From: Acidobacterium sp.
GTDB lineage: Bacteria; Acidobacteriota; Terriglobia; Terriglobales; Acidobacteriaceae
Reading direction: 5' to 3'
DNA length: 17,353 bases
Assembly: GCA_003152595.1 (NCBI GenBank)
Contig: PMAM01000206.1
Coordinates: 154 to 17,506, forward strand
Below are positions 1 through 7,847 of this stretch, one piece after another (within the stretch, counting starts at the first letter, position 1; each line of letters starts with the position of its first letter). The translations under genes were made by a program, and so were the position numbers. Under the pieces are notes generated by a model. It saw only the letters and a list, made by a program, of their open reading frames with translations. It was not told the DNA's origin and searched no databases.

Positions 1-28
1 CCCTGCTCCCTGTACCCTGTACCCTGCT
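1..28. repeat. Heptanucleotide tandem repeat (four units)
   Basis: Bases 1-28 read as four consecutive heptamers: CCCTGCT, CCCTGTA, CCCTGTA, CCCTGCT. The array touches the window edge and may continue to the left. It lies in frame within the putative lipoprotein signal peptide. Because the unit is not a multiple of three, a change in copy number would shift the frame. Confidence 0.8.
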
Positions 29-1499
29 TTTGGGTTGTGCCCAAAAGCCCGACCCCTCCACCGTCACCATGCTCATCGAATCGAGCCCCGCCTCGCTCGA
101 CCCCCGCATCGGCACCGACGGTCAGGCCGAGCACATTGACTCGCTCATGTTCGATCCCCTCGTCCGCCGCGACGAACACTTCGGACTGCAGCCCGCTCTC
201 GCCACGCGCTGGGAAACTCCCGACCCCGTCACCTGGGTCTTCCACCTCCGCACCGACGCCCGCTTTCACGACGGCCGCCCGCTCACCTCGCGCGACGTCA
301 AGTACACCATCGACTCGATCCTGAACGGCACCGTCATCAGCGTGAAGGCCGGCTCCTTTACCACCCTCGACCACATCGACGCGCCCGATCCGGCCACCGT
401 CGTCTTCCACCTCAAACAGCCCGACCCCTCGCTCCCTTTCAATCTGTGCGACGGCGCCATCGGCATCGTCCCTTACGGAAGCGGACGCGACTTCTTCCGT
501 GACCCCATCGGCAGCGGCCCCTTCACCTTCGTCAGCCAGCAGCTCGATCGCGACGTCGTCATCGCCCGCGCGCCATCGTACTGGGCGCCGCTCCCCAACA
601 TCCCGCGCGTTCGCTTTGCCGTCGTGCCTGACGCCACCACGCGCGCCCTCGAGCTGGAGAAAGGCTCCGCCGACGTCGAAAGCAACGCGCTGCCCGCCGA
701 CGAAGTCAACGCCCTCGCCCGCAATCCGCACCTTGCTGTCGAGGATGGCCCCGGTACCGTTCTCAACTACATCGTCTTCAACATGCGCGACCGCATCCTG
801 CGCGATGTCCGCGTCCGCACCGCCATTGCGCTCGCCATCAATCGCCCGCTGCTCATCCAGGCGCTCTACCGCGGCCAGGCTCGCCTTGCCGAAAGCCTCC
901 TTCCGCCGCAGCACTGGGCCTGGGTCACTACGCCGCCGCACAACTACGACCCCGCCGCCGCCAACGCTCTCCTCGACCAGGCCGGCTACCTCCGCGGCGC
1001 GCATGGCATCCGCTTCCACATCGGCATGAAGACCTCGAACGACGAGACCGTCCGCCTCACCGCGGTCGCCATCCAGGAACAGCTCGCCCAGGTCGGCATC
1101 GCGCTCGACCTCCGCAGCTACGAGTTCGCCACCTTCTACGCCGACCTCACCCGCGGCGTCTTCCAGCTCGCGCCCTCGCGCTGGATCGGCGGCAACGAGA
1201 ACCCCGACATCTTTCGCTACGCCTGGGCGACCGCCAGCTTCCCGCCCCATGGCGGCAACCGCGGCTTCTACTCCAGCCCCGAGATGGATCCCCTTATCGC
1301 TGACGCCGCCTCAACCCAGGACCCGAAGCAGCGCCTCGCCGACTACGCTCGCATCCAGCAGCTCGCCGCCCGCGACCTGCCCGACATCAACCTCTGGTAT
1401 CTGGACTCCGTCATCGTCCACAACAAGCGACTCGGCAACATCCACCCCAACCCCTCGGGCACCTTCGACTTCCTCCGTACGGCGACCCTGCAGCCCTAA
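3..1499 (+). CDS. ABC transporter substrate-binding lipoprotein, SBP family 5 (peptide/nickel type), 5' end missing
   Basis: Solute-binding lipoprotein of the oligopeptide/dipeptide/nickel family (SBP_bac_5), expected to deliver peptides or similar solutes to an ABC permease. The frame is open from base 3. A TTG at 30 could be called the start, but reading upstream gives L-L-P-V-P-C-T-L-L-L-G-C, a good lipobox (LLGC) with the lipidated Cys at 36-38, so the real start most likely lies before the window. Family features visible: an early segment ending ASLDPRIGTD, WVFHLRTDARFHDGRPLTSRDVKYT (the usual W-x-F-x-L-R...F-H-D-G-x-P block, given here only in outline), an IGSGPF motif and a C-terminal DLPDINLWYLD segment. 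Length (about 490 residues) fits the family. No permease or ATPase gene is in the window, so the substrate cannot be assigned. The signal-peptide region is built of heptanucleotide repeats. Confidence 0.85.
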   Translation: MLPVPCTLLLGCAQKPDPSTVTMLIESSPASLDPRIGTDGQAEHIDSLMFDPLVRRDEHFGLQPALATRWETPDPVTWVFHLRTDARFHDGRPLTSRDVKYTIDSILNGTVISVKAGSFTTLDHIDAPDPATVVFHLKQPDPSLPFNLCDGAIGIVPYGSGRDFFRDPIGSGPFTFVSQQLDRDVVIARAPSYWAPLPNIPRVRFAVVPDATTRALELEKGSADVESNALPADEVNALARNPHLAVEDGPGTVLNYIVFNMRDRILRDVRVRTAIALAINRPLLIQALYRGQARLAESLLPPQHWAWVTTPPHNYDPAAANALLDQAGYLRGAHGIRFHIGMKTSNDETVRLTAVAIQEQLAQVGIALDLRSYEFATFYADLTRGVFQLAPSRWIGGNENPDIFRYAWATASFPPHGGNRGFYSSPEMDPLIADAASTQDPKQRLADYARIQQLAARDLPDINLWYLDSVIVHNKRLGNIHPNPSGTFDFLRTATLQP

Positions 1500-1513
1500 C
1501 GATAACTAGTTCG

Positions 1514-1550
1514 ACAACGCCCGGGGGTTCAACCCCCCGGGATGTTGTTG
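1514..1550. terminator. GC-rich hairpin after the substrate-binding protein gene, possible terminator or repeat element
   Basis: CCCGGGGG (1520-1527) and CCCCCGGG (1534-1541) form a perfect 8-bp stem around a TTCAAC loop, and flanking ACAAC (1514-1518) can pair with GTTGT (1544-1548). It lies 20 bp after the upstream stop codon. There is no T-run on either side, so it is not a classical intrinsic terminator. It may instead be a dispersed inverted repeat or an RNA-stabilising hairpin. Confidence 0.5.
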
Positions 1551-1567
1551 ATTAGAAATAGCACCCC

Positions 1568-1582
1568 GGGGGTCCGACCCCC
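1568..1582. repeat. Second GC-rich inverted repeat
   Basis: GGGGGT (1568-1573) pairs with ACCCCC (1577-1582) across a CCG loop, only 27 bp after the first hairpin. Both elements share runs of C and G. The sequence between 1551 and 1635 otherwise shows no gene. Confidence 0.55.
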
Positions 1583-1635
1583 TGCTCTCCCGAAAATGGA
1601 CCCCACCCGAGCGCGGCCGTCCGCCCGTCTCCTGG

Positions 1636-1641
1636 TACCCT
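1636..1641 (+). promoter_or_regulatory. Putative -10 box for a leaderless transcript of the HAD gene
   Basis: TACCCT sits exactly 6 nt before the ATG at 1648, and no Shine-Dalgarno sequence is present between them. A TANNNT box at this spacing places transcription initiation at the start codon, the signature of leaderless genes. The same arrangement (TAAACT, 6 nt, GTG) recurs at 11131-11145. No convincing -35 was identified. Confidence 0.45.
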
Positions 1642-1647
1642 GAAACC

Positions 1648-2271
1648 ATGCCCCTCACGCTTCCGCCCGGCCCGTTCCGCGCCTACCTCTTTGACATGGA
1701 CGGGACCATCGCCGACTCCATGCCCCTGCACTATATCGCCTGGAAGCAGGCCCTGGCGGAATATGGCTGCCCCGATTTCCCGGAGGACCTTTTCTATTCG
1801 TGGGGCGGCATGCCCGTCCGCGAAATCATCTCGACGCTGAACCAGCGGCACGGCCTCTCGATGCCTGTCAAGGAGGTCGCCCACCGGAAGGAGGGCCTCT
1901 ACTACGAGCTGCTGCCGAAGCTCACTGCCGTCCCCGAAGTCCTCGAGCAGATCGAAGAGGCGCACCAGCGCATCCCCTTCGCGGTCGTCTCCGGATCCAC
2001 GCGCGATTCCGTCACGGCCTCGCTCCGCGCCCTGCATCTTGAAGACAAGTTCGACGTCCTCGTCTGCGCCGGCGACTATAAAAACGCCAAGCCCGACCCC
2101 GAGCCCTTCCTCCTGGCCGCGCAAAGACTCAACGTTCCGTCCGCGTCCTGTCTGGTCTTCGAAGACACAACGATGGGCATCGAAGCCGCCACTCGCGCCG
2201 GCATGCAGTCGGTCCGCATCCTGCAGCCCTGGGAGCGCGCCCAACCTCAAACGCTTGCGCCAGCAGATTGA
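1648..2271 (+). CDS. HAD-superfamily hydrolase, beta-phosphoglucomutase/YqaB-like phosphatase
   Basis: Cytoplasmic haloacid-dehalogenase-type phosphatase or phosphomutase, 207 residues, the usual size for subfamily IA with a small helical cap. Motif I is LFDMDGT with nucleophile Asp16 and acid/base Asp18; motif II is VVSGST at about residue 115; the motif III lysine lies in NAKPDPEPF; motif IV is VFEDTTMGIEAA, followed by AGM. The spacing FLLAAQRLNV...CLVFED closely resembles E. coli YqaB (fructose-1-phosphatase) and beta-phosphoglucomutases. The exact sugar-phosphate substrate is not readable from sequence. The start is set by the ATG at 1648, which lacks a Shine-Dalgarno but has a TACCCT box 6 nt upstream. 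It stands alone, with a secreted hypothetical gene 63 bp downstream. Confidence 0.85.
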   Translation: MPLTLPPGPFRAYLFDMDGTIADSMPLHYIAWKQALAEYGCPDFPEDLFYSWGGMPVREIISTLNQRHGLSMPVKEVAHRKEGLYYELLPKLTAVPEVLEQIEEAHQRIPFAVVSGSTRDSVTASLRALHLEDKFDVLVCAGDYKNAKPDPEPFLLAAQRLNVPSASCLVFEDTTMGIEAATRAGMQSVRILQPWERAQPQTLAPAD

Positions 2272-2334
2272 CGGTCTGAGCCCCGGGTCTTTTCCTCATC
2301 GCTCGCCGTCCTCCAGAACGAAAGAGAAACTCCC

Positions 2335-2742
2335 ATGAAGACCATTGCCCTGGCCCTCACCCTCGCTTGCTGCCTCGCACCCCTTCACGCACAAAAGACT
2401 CGCTTTGGTCAGGAGCCTCCGAGGGCGCGCCCTGGAGTCGACTATCCCATCGCAGTGCATATTTCCGGAATCCGCGTTCGATCCGAGTGCACGGCTGGCG
2501 GGGAACGCTTCGGTTATTGCTTCAACGCGGTCTACGCGGATGCGGCGTTCAACAGAAACAAAGTCGAGCTAATGGTGTGGACTCCCGGTACGATGCTGGC
2601 CGACCTCGTCCCCGGCGACTACAAAGTTCGCTTCCTCAAAGCCGGTCACAAAGTCGTTACGACCATGCTCAATCAGGAATACGAGCTTCTCATGCCGGAC
2701 AATACCGTCTGGCGCTGCACCGTCACCGGCCTCTACGAATAA
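2335..2742 (+). CDS. Small secreted protein of unknown function
   Basis: A 135-residue protein not assignable to a family by eye. The N-terminus (MKTIALALTLACCLAPLHAQ) is a clear Sec signal peptide with probable cleavage after A-H-A or A-Q, leaving a mature part of roughly 115 residues. The mature part is rich in alternating hydrophobic/polar stretches suggesting beta structure, and contains three cysteines (in SECTAG, GYCF and WRCT), so one disulfide is possible. It ends NTVWRCTVTGLYE. The upstream gap of 63 bp holds no obvious promoter, so it may be co-transcribed with the HAD gene, although the two have no evident functional link. It converges with the large - strand phosphoesterase gene. 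Confidence 0.7.
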   Translation: MKTIALALTLACCLAPLHAQKTRFGQEPPRARPGVDYPIAVHISGIRVRSECTAGGERFGYCFNAVYADAAFNRNKVELMVWTPGTMLADLVPGDYKVRFLKAGHKVVTTMLNQEYELLMPDNTVWRCTVTGLYE

Positions 2743-2743
2743 C

Positions 2744-2771
2744 TCCCGTACCGAGGCGAGTTGCGACGGGA
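2744..2771. terminator. Weak inverted repeat between convergent genes
   Basis: TCCCGT (2744-2749) can pair with ACGGGA (2766-2771) over a 16-nt loop. It begins right after the stop of the secreted-protein gene and lies before the end of the - strand phosphoesterase gene. No T-run follows on either strand, so a terminator role is tentative. Confidence 0.25.
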
Positions 2772-2788
2772 AACAGGGTTCCTTATCT

Positions 2789-2802
2789 GCTACCCGCTAC
2801 CG
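2789..2802. repeat. Degenerate heptanucleotide repeat pair
   Basis: GCTACCC (2789-2795) is followed by GCTACCG (2796-2802), just beyond the phosphoesterase stop codon. The TACCC core and 7-bp period match the array at the left edge of the window. Confidence 0.4.
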
Positions 2803-2809
2803 GCGCTTT

Positions 2810-5650
2810 TCAGTCGTCATCGTCCTTGCGCACCCCGTGCGGATGGGTCAGCATCCACGGCACCGGTTTGTTGCCCATCGCATCCTTCCACAGGATCACG
2901 TTCAGCTTCACCGGATCGGCGCGATCCTCGTGCGTGAAGTCCATCTTCGCCGACTCCTTCGCGCCCTCGGCCTTCGGCGCGTTCGCCGTGTAGATCAGGC
3001 CGTTGTCCCGGTTCCGGTAGTCCGCACTGAACGCCGGCTGATTCCCCGCTCCCGAAAACTCCGGCGACATCAGCGGCGCAAACGCGTCGTTGTTGTTCAT
3101 CGGCGGGCAGCCCAGCAGCGTCAGGATGGTGTGCAGCGTGCTCACCGTCGTGTAGAAGGTGTGATCGACAAAGGGTTGATCTTTCCTGGGCGAGTACTTG
3201 CTGATCACCAGCGAGATCGACCGGTGCGCATCCACGTGATCCGCGCCGTCCTGCGCGTCGTCCTCCAGCACGAAGAACGCCGTCGAGTCCCAGTACGGAC
3301 TGTGGCTCACCGCATCCACCGCGCGTCCCACGGCCAGATCGTTGTCCGCGACCGAAGCCTTCGGCGTTGGCGACCCCGGGCGCGTCCCCGCCGTGTGATC
3401 GTCGGGCAACCGCAGCATCACGAACGCCGGCATCGTGTCGTGTCCCGCCTTCAGATCCGCATTCCACCGGTCGAAGTGCGTCAGGAACTCGTTCACCCGG
3501 AGCTGATCCGGAAAGCTCAGGTTGAAATCCGGATACTCCGGATCGAAATGCCCCACCAGCTCTGGCTTCGTCGCCACGTTTTGGTAGATCAGAGGAATGT
3601 TCCACGGATACTCGCTGGTGCCGCCGCCGTAGTTCGCCGGGATCGGTGCGCCCTTGCGGATGAATGCGTGCTCGCAGTAGTGCTTTTCTTCCGGCGTTCC
3701 GCCCTGCTGTGGCATCGGCCGATCCTTCGGCGCCTCGCCGGAATCGTCGCAGAACTTCGTCGAGATGAACTCACCGAAGTGATACAGCGTCTTGTGGCTG
3801 CGCGCCAGATCGGTCCACAGATAACCGCTCCCTGGCTCATCGATGTCCGGAATGTGTTCCAGCAGCGGATAGCCTTCCTCGACTACGCCCTCGAAGTCGT
3901 ACGGCCGCTCGTGCCCGCGATAGCCGATCTGCCAGGTGCGCTCGTTGTAGTCGCTGTCGATTGCTGCCGTCGACCACACGTGCCCATCGCCCGACACCTC
4001 ACCCGAGTCGTAGAAGTTGTCCAGCACCCCGAACTGCTTCGCCAGCGCGTGCAGGTCGGGCGTGATCGCCTCGCCATACATCGTCAGCGAAGAATCGCCG
4101 TCGCCTGCGCCCAGATCGCCGAGGATCTGATCGTAGGTGCGGTTCTCCTTGATGATGTAGATCACGTGCCGGATCCGGTCGCCGCCACCCTGGAACTGGA
4201 TCCGCTTCTGCGCCGCATTCATCAGGTTGGACTCGAGTACTTGCTTTGTCAGGTCACGCAGATTCGCCTTCGCCTCGCTCAGCGCGATCGTCGCCAGCGA
4301 TCCATGCAGCATCGTCGCAATATAGGTGTGCGGCCGGCCCTCCAGCCGCTTCGGCGCGTTCGGCGGCGGGTTCGGAGCGTCCGGTTGCGGCGCGGCATTT
4401 GGCGCGGTTCCGTTGCCCTTGCCAGTCGCGACGTAGAGACGATCCGCTTTGGCTGCCATCGCGGTCGGATACCACTCCGTCGGAATGAAACCGCTTGGGG
4501 CCACGCGCAGACCCGGTTTGGCAGGCGTTTTCAGATCGAACACTGCCACTGCATCCGAGCCCGAATTCGCTGCGTACAGCGTGCCGCCGTCATCCGATAC
4601 AGCCACCGCATCCGGCATGGCTCCAAAGAACGACTGGCCCGGGAGCCGTGTGTCGTAGAGCGTCGCCAGGCGCATCGTCGGCCCCGACACCCGCACGGCA
4701 GCTACGGCATCGCGGTTCGCGAGCGCGATGTACAGGGTCTTCTCATCCGGACTGAGCGCCATCGCGATCGGGTGCGAACTTGGCGAGGTATCGCGCGAAG
4801 GCGGCAGCAGCGGCAGCCGTTGCACCACCTTGCCGCTCTTCAGGTCCAGTTCAGCCATCGCCGACCCGTTCCACAAGGACACCCACGCGCGCCGCCCGTC
4901 CTTGCCGGCGATCACCGCGATGGGATACGTCGACGGAACGACCGGCCCGCTCGACAGGTCGAAGCGCGTTTCGAGTTTCCCGCTCGCCGCGTCCAGCAGC
5001 AGCACGTCGTCGGAGTACTCGTTCGCGACCAGAATCTTCTCCGCGCCGTCGTCGCCCTTCACCACCGTGATCCCGGCCGGAGCCGGAATGGCCCTGTCCT
5101 CGGCCATGTCCATCGGGCCGTGATTCTGCTTCTGGCTGCCGGTCAGCTCCCGCAGCGGCACCGGAATCAGCCGCTCCGGTTTCAGCACGTCCGCTCCGGA
5201 TGCCTCCGGCGAGAACCGGTACACCCCAATCGCGTTTCCGGTCTGATCCTGCTTGCCGCCCTCCGGCGCGCTGAGCGAGTCGAAGCTGACGTACAGATGC
5301 GACCCATCGGCGGAAAACGCGATCCCCGAGTAATACGTCTGCGGCGAAAGGATTTCCGTCCGCGGCTCCGGGTAATCCGTCAGCTTGCCCGTGGTCGTGT
5401 CGAGAATCGCAACGGACTGCTCGTAGTTCGACTCCACCGTGCCGAACCCGGCATTCACCAGCGCCAGGTAGCGATGATCCGGCGACCAGGCTGCGGCCAT
5501 CGGCAGGCTGTTCAGCGGCAGGGGCGATCCGGGCACCGGGCCCAGAATTTCTTTACTGGTTGGCAGGTGCACCGTTTGGGCACCGCAGTAACCAGCCACG
5601 ACGCACAGAAGCGAAACAGAGGCGGCACGCAGGCTCTCACGATTCATCAT
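2810..5650 (-). CDS. Secreted bifunctional YncE-like beta-propeller / phosphoesterase (alkaline-phosphatase superfamily) protein
   Basis: A 946-residue exported protein. The N-terminus MMNRESLRAASVSLLCVVAGYCGAQ is a signal peptide. Residues about 35-480 contain repeated YVTN/YncE-type propeller strands, for example AWSPDHRYLALVNAG, FSADGSHLYVSF, ALSPDEKTLYIALANRDAV and VSDDGGTLYAANSGSDAVAVFD. The C-terminal half is the PF04185-type phosphoesterase fold. Its hallmark IIKENRTYDQ lies at about 499-508 and a later FFVLEDDAQDG...DHVDAHRS block contains acidic and histidine metal-ligand candidates around E796-D798. Phospholipase C and acid phosphatases belong to this family, but the real substrate is unknown. 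The protein ends in an unusual acidic KDDDD. A start one codon later is equally possible. It is divergent from the desaturase, sharing a region with a perfect palindrome. Confidence 0.88.
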   Translation of the reverse strand: MMNRESLRAASVSLLCVVAGYCGAQTVHLPTSKEILGPVPGSPLPLNSLPMAAAWSPDHRYLALVNAGFGTVESNYEQSVAILDTTTGKLTDYPEPRTEILSPQTYYSGIAFSADGSHLYVSFDSLSAPEGGKQDQTGNAIGVYRFSPEASGADVLKPERLIPVPLRELTGSQKQNHGPMDMAEDRAIPAPAGITVVKGDDGAEKILVANEYSDDVLLLDAASGKLETRFDLSSGPVVPSTYPIAVIAGKDGRRAWVSLWNGSAMAELDLKSGKVVQRLPLLPPSRDTSPSSHPIAMALSPDEKTLYIALANRDAVAAVRVSGPTMRLATLYDTRLPGQSFFGAMPDAVAVSDDGGTLYAANSGSDAVAVFDLKTPAKPGLRVAPSGFIPTEWYPTAMAAKADRLYVATGKGNGTAPNAAPQPDAPNPPPNAPKRLEGRPHTYIATMLHGSLATIALSEAKANLRDLTKQVLESNLMNAAQKRIQFQGGGDRIRHVIYIIKENRTYDQILGDLGAGDGDSSLTMYGEAITPDLHALAKQFGVLDNFYDSGEVSGDGHVWSTAAIDSDYNERTWQIGYRGHERPYDFEGVVEEGYPLLEHIPDIDEPGSGYLWTDLARSHKTLYHFGEFISTKFCDDSGEAPKDRPMPQQGGTPEEKHYCEHAFIRKGAPIPANYGGGTSEYPWNIPLIYQNVATKPELVGHFDPEYPDFNLSFPDQLRVNEFLTHFDRWNADLKAGHDTMPAFVMLRLPDDHTAGTRPGSPTPKASVADNDLAVGRAVDAVSHSPYWDSTAFFVLEDDAQDGADHVDAHRSISLVISKYSPRKDQPFVDHTFYTTVSTLHTILTLLGCPPMNNNDAFAPLMSPEFSGAGNQPAFSADYRNRDNGLIYTANAPKAEGAKESAKMDFTHEDRADPVKLNVILWKDAMGNKPVPWMLTHPHGVRKDDDD

Positions 5651-5703
5651 CTCTTTTATCGTCTCCGAAATCGGTTAACGCGCGGTGAAGGGAAAGCAGA
5701 ATG

Positions 5704-5731
5704 AGTATGCACCGCCGTCAGCGCTGAGCAA
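5704..5731 (-). promoter_or_regulatory. Possible promoter of the phosphoesterase gene overlapping the palindrome
   Basis: On the - strand, TTGCTC (5731-5726) and CATACT (5709-5704) are separated by 16 nt, a weak sigma-70-like pair (3/6 and 4/6 matches). The -35 half would lie inside the 16-bp palindrome, so a protein bound there could block initiation. This is a by-eye match only. Confidence 0.25.
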
Positions 5732-5740
5732 TATTGCTCA
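5725..5740. promoter_or_regulatory. Perfect 16-bp palindrome, candidate operator
   Basis: TGAGCAATATTGCTCA is identical to its reverse complement over all 16 bp. It lies 75 bp upstream of the - strand phosphoesterase start and 137 bp upstream of the + strand desaturase start. Perfect dyads of this length in divergent intergenic DNA are typical of dimeric repressor or activator sites. The regulator cannot be named from the sequence. The rest of 5651-5877 holds no gene. Confidence 0.55.
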
Positions 5741-5877
5741 CGCGAAATCCGCCCTGATTCCCTCCGCAAAACGGCCTTACAAAAGTGTTACATCCGCCCC
5801 TCGTTTCCGGCTGCTACGGTGGAATTACGGCGCAATTTGACCGCAAATCCATTTACCCCAGGTTCCCGAATTCCCTC

Positions 5878-6837
<960 letters not shown>

Positions 6838-6869
6838 AACCGCGCGCCCGGGGCCCGGAACCTGAGAAA

Positions 6870-7844
6870 ATGAAAGTGCTCGCGATCCCAAATAGTCGCG
6901 GGCACTTTGTCTTTGGTCCCATGCGCCTTTCCGGTCGACGCCGCAACATGGTTCTGTTCACCCTGCTCGGGGTGTGCCTCATCGGCGTTGCCGTCGTCCT
7001 TAACGTCGGCTGGATCGTCCTCAACTGGCGGCGCATCGTGCCCATGGCCATCGGCATCCCCTTCTTTGCGCTTCTCATCGCCGGCGTCGCCCTCAACACT
7101 GTTTTCCTGGTCCGCGAAGTCCGCCGCAATGAGCGCCACGACGCCTTTCTGAGCGCCGTCACCCACGAGCTCAAGACGCCCATCGCATCGATCCATCTCT
7201 ACCTCGAAACTCTCCAGCGCCGCCACGTCGACGACGCGCAGCGCGCCGAGTTCTACAGCCGTATGCTGGCCGACAGCGACCGCCTGCTCGCCACCGTCGA
7301 GCAGGTGCTCAAGGCGGGCGAAGTCGGACAGCGGGCAAGCTCCGACGTCCGCGTCTCGGTGGATATGCGCGCTCTTGTCGAGGAGTGCATTCGCACCACC
7401 CTCGTGCGCCATCACCTCGAAGACAAGGCCATCGCCTTAACCATCGAAGAGCCCCAGCTCGGTATGCTCGTGCGCGGCGATCCCAATGAACTCCAGACGG
7501 CCGTTCTCAACGTCCTCGGCAACGCCGTCAAATATTCGCCAAACGGCGCGAATATCCGCGTTGCACTCAGCGTCGAAGACGATGCCTGGGTGCGCGTCAG
7601 CGTCACCGATGATGGCATCGGCATTCCCGCCGTCCATCTCAAGCGCATCTTTCGCCGCTTCTATCGCGTGCCCAGCCGCACGGTGCTCGGCACCAAAGGC
7701 ACCGGCCTGGGCCTCTATCTGGTGCGCACGATCGCACGCCAGCACGGGGGCGATGCCACCGCCGAGAGCGAAGGCGAAGGCCACGGAGCGACCATCAGTC
7801 TTCAGCTCCCCCGCATTCTCACACCGCTATTGCGGCAGGAGTAG
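6870..7844 (+). CDS. Sensor histidine kinase without a periplasmic sensor domain
   Basis: Membrane-bound two-component kinase, 324 residues. Two predicted helices (about 27-51 and 56-81) are joined by only about four residues (NWRR), so there is no extracytoplasmic sensing domain. The catalytic parts are complete: H-box SAVTHELKTP with phospho-accepting H99, N-box with N218 in VLNVLGNAVKYS, G1 DDGIGIP, F-box FRRFYRV and G2 GTGLGLYLVRTI. The frame stays open far upstream through the desaturase gene, but that part is a high-GC shadow; the ATG at 6870 gives the first plausible N-terminus, and M18 (6921) is an alternative. The response regulator follows after 3 bp, and copper-handling genes come next, so a metal-stress role is inferred. 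Confidence 0.88.
   Translation: MKVLAIPNSRGHFVFGPMRLSGRRRNMVLFTLLGVCLIGVAVVLNVGWIVLNWRRIVPMAIGIPFFALLIAGVALNTVFLVREVRRNERHDAFLSAVTHELKTPIASIHLYLETLQRRHVDDAQRAEFYSRMLADSDRLLATVEQVLKAGEVGQRASSDVRVSVDMRALVEECIRTTLVRHHLEDKAIALTIEEPQLGMLVRGDPNELQTAVLNVLGNAVKYSPNGANIRVALSVEDDAWVRVSVTDDGIGIPAVHLKRIFRRFYRVPSRTVLGTKGTGLGLYLVRTIARQHGGDATAESEGEGHGATISLQLPRILTPLLRQE
7837..7841 (+). promoter_or_regulatory. Ribosome binding site of the response regulator
   Basis: AGGAG lies 6 nt before the ATG at 7848, inside the last codons of the kinase gene. This fixes the regulator start and suggests translational linkage of kinase and regulator. Confidence 0.6.
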
Positions 7845-7847
7845 AAG

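Noticed and set aside
2837..5704. 955-codon open frame on the + strand antisense to the phosphoesterase gene
   Set aside because: Its translation is Arg/His/Val-rich low-complexity sequence with no motif, as expected opposite a GC3-rich gene; the - strand frame has a signal peptide and clear family motifs.
5785..5877. GTG start for the desaturase
   Set aside because: It adds a 31-residue segment without family similarity or ribosome binding site; ATG 5878 fits the usual length.
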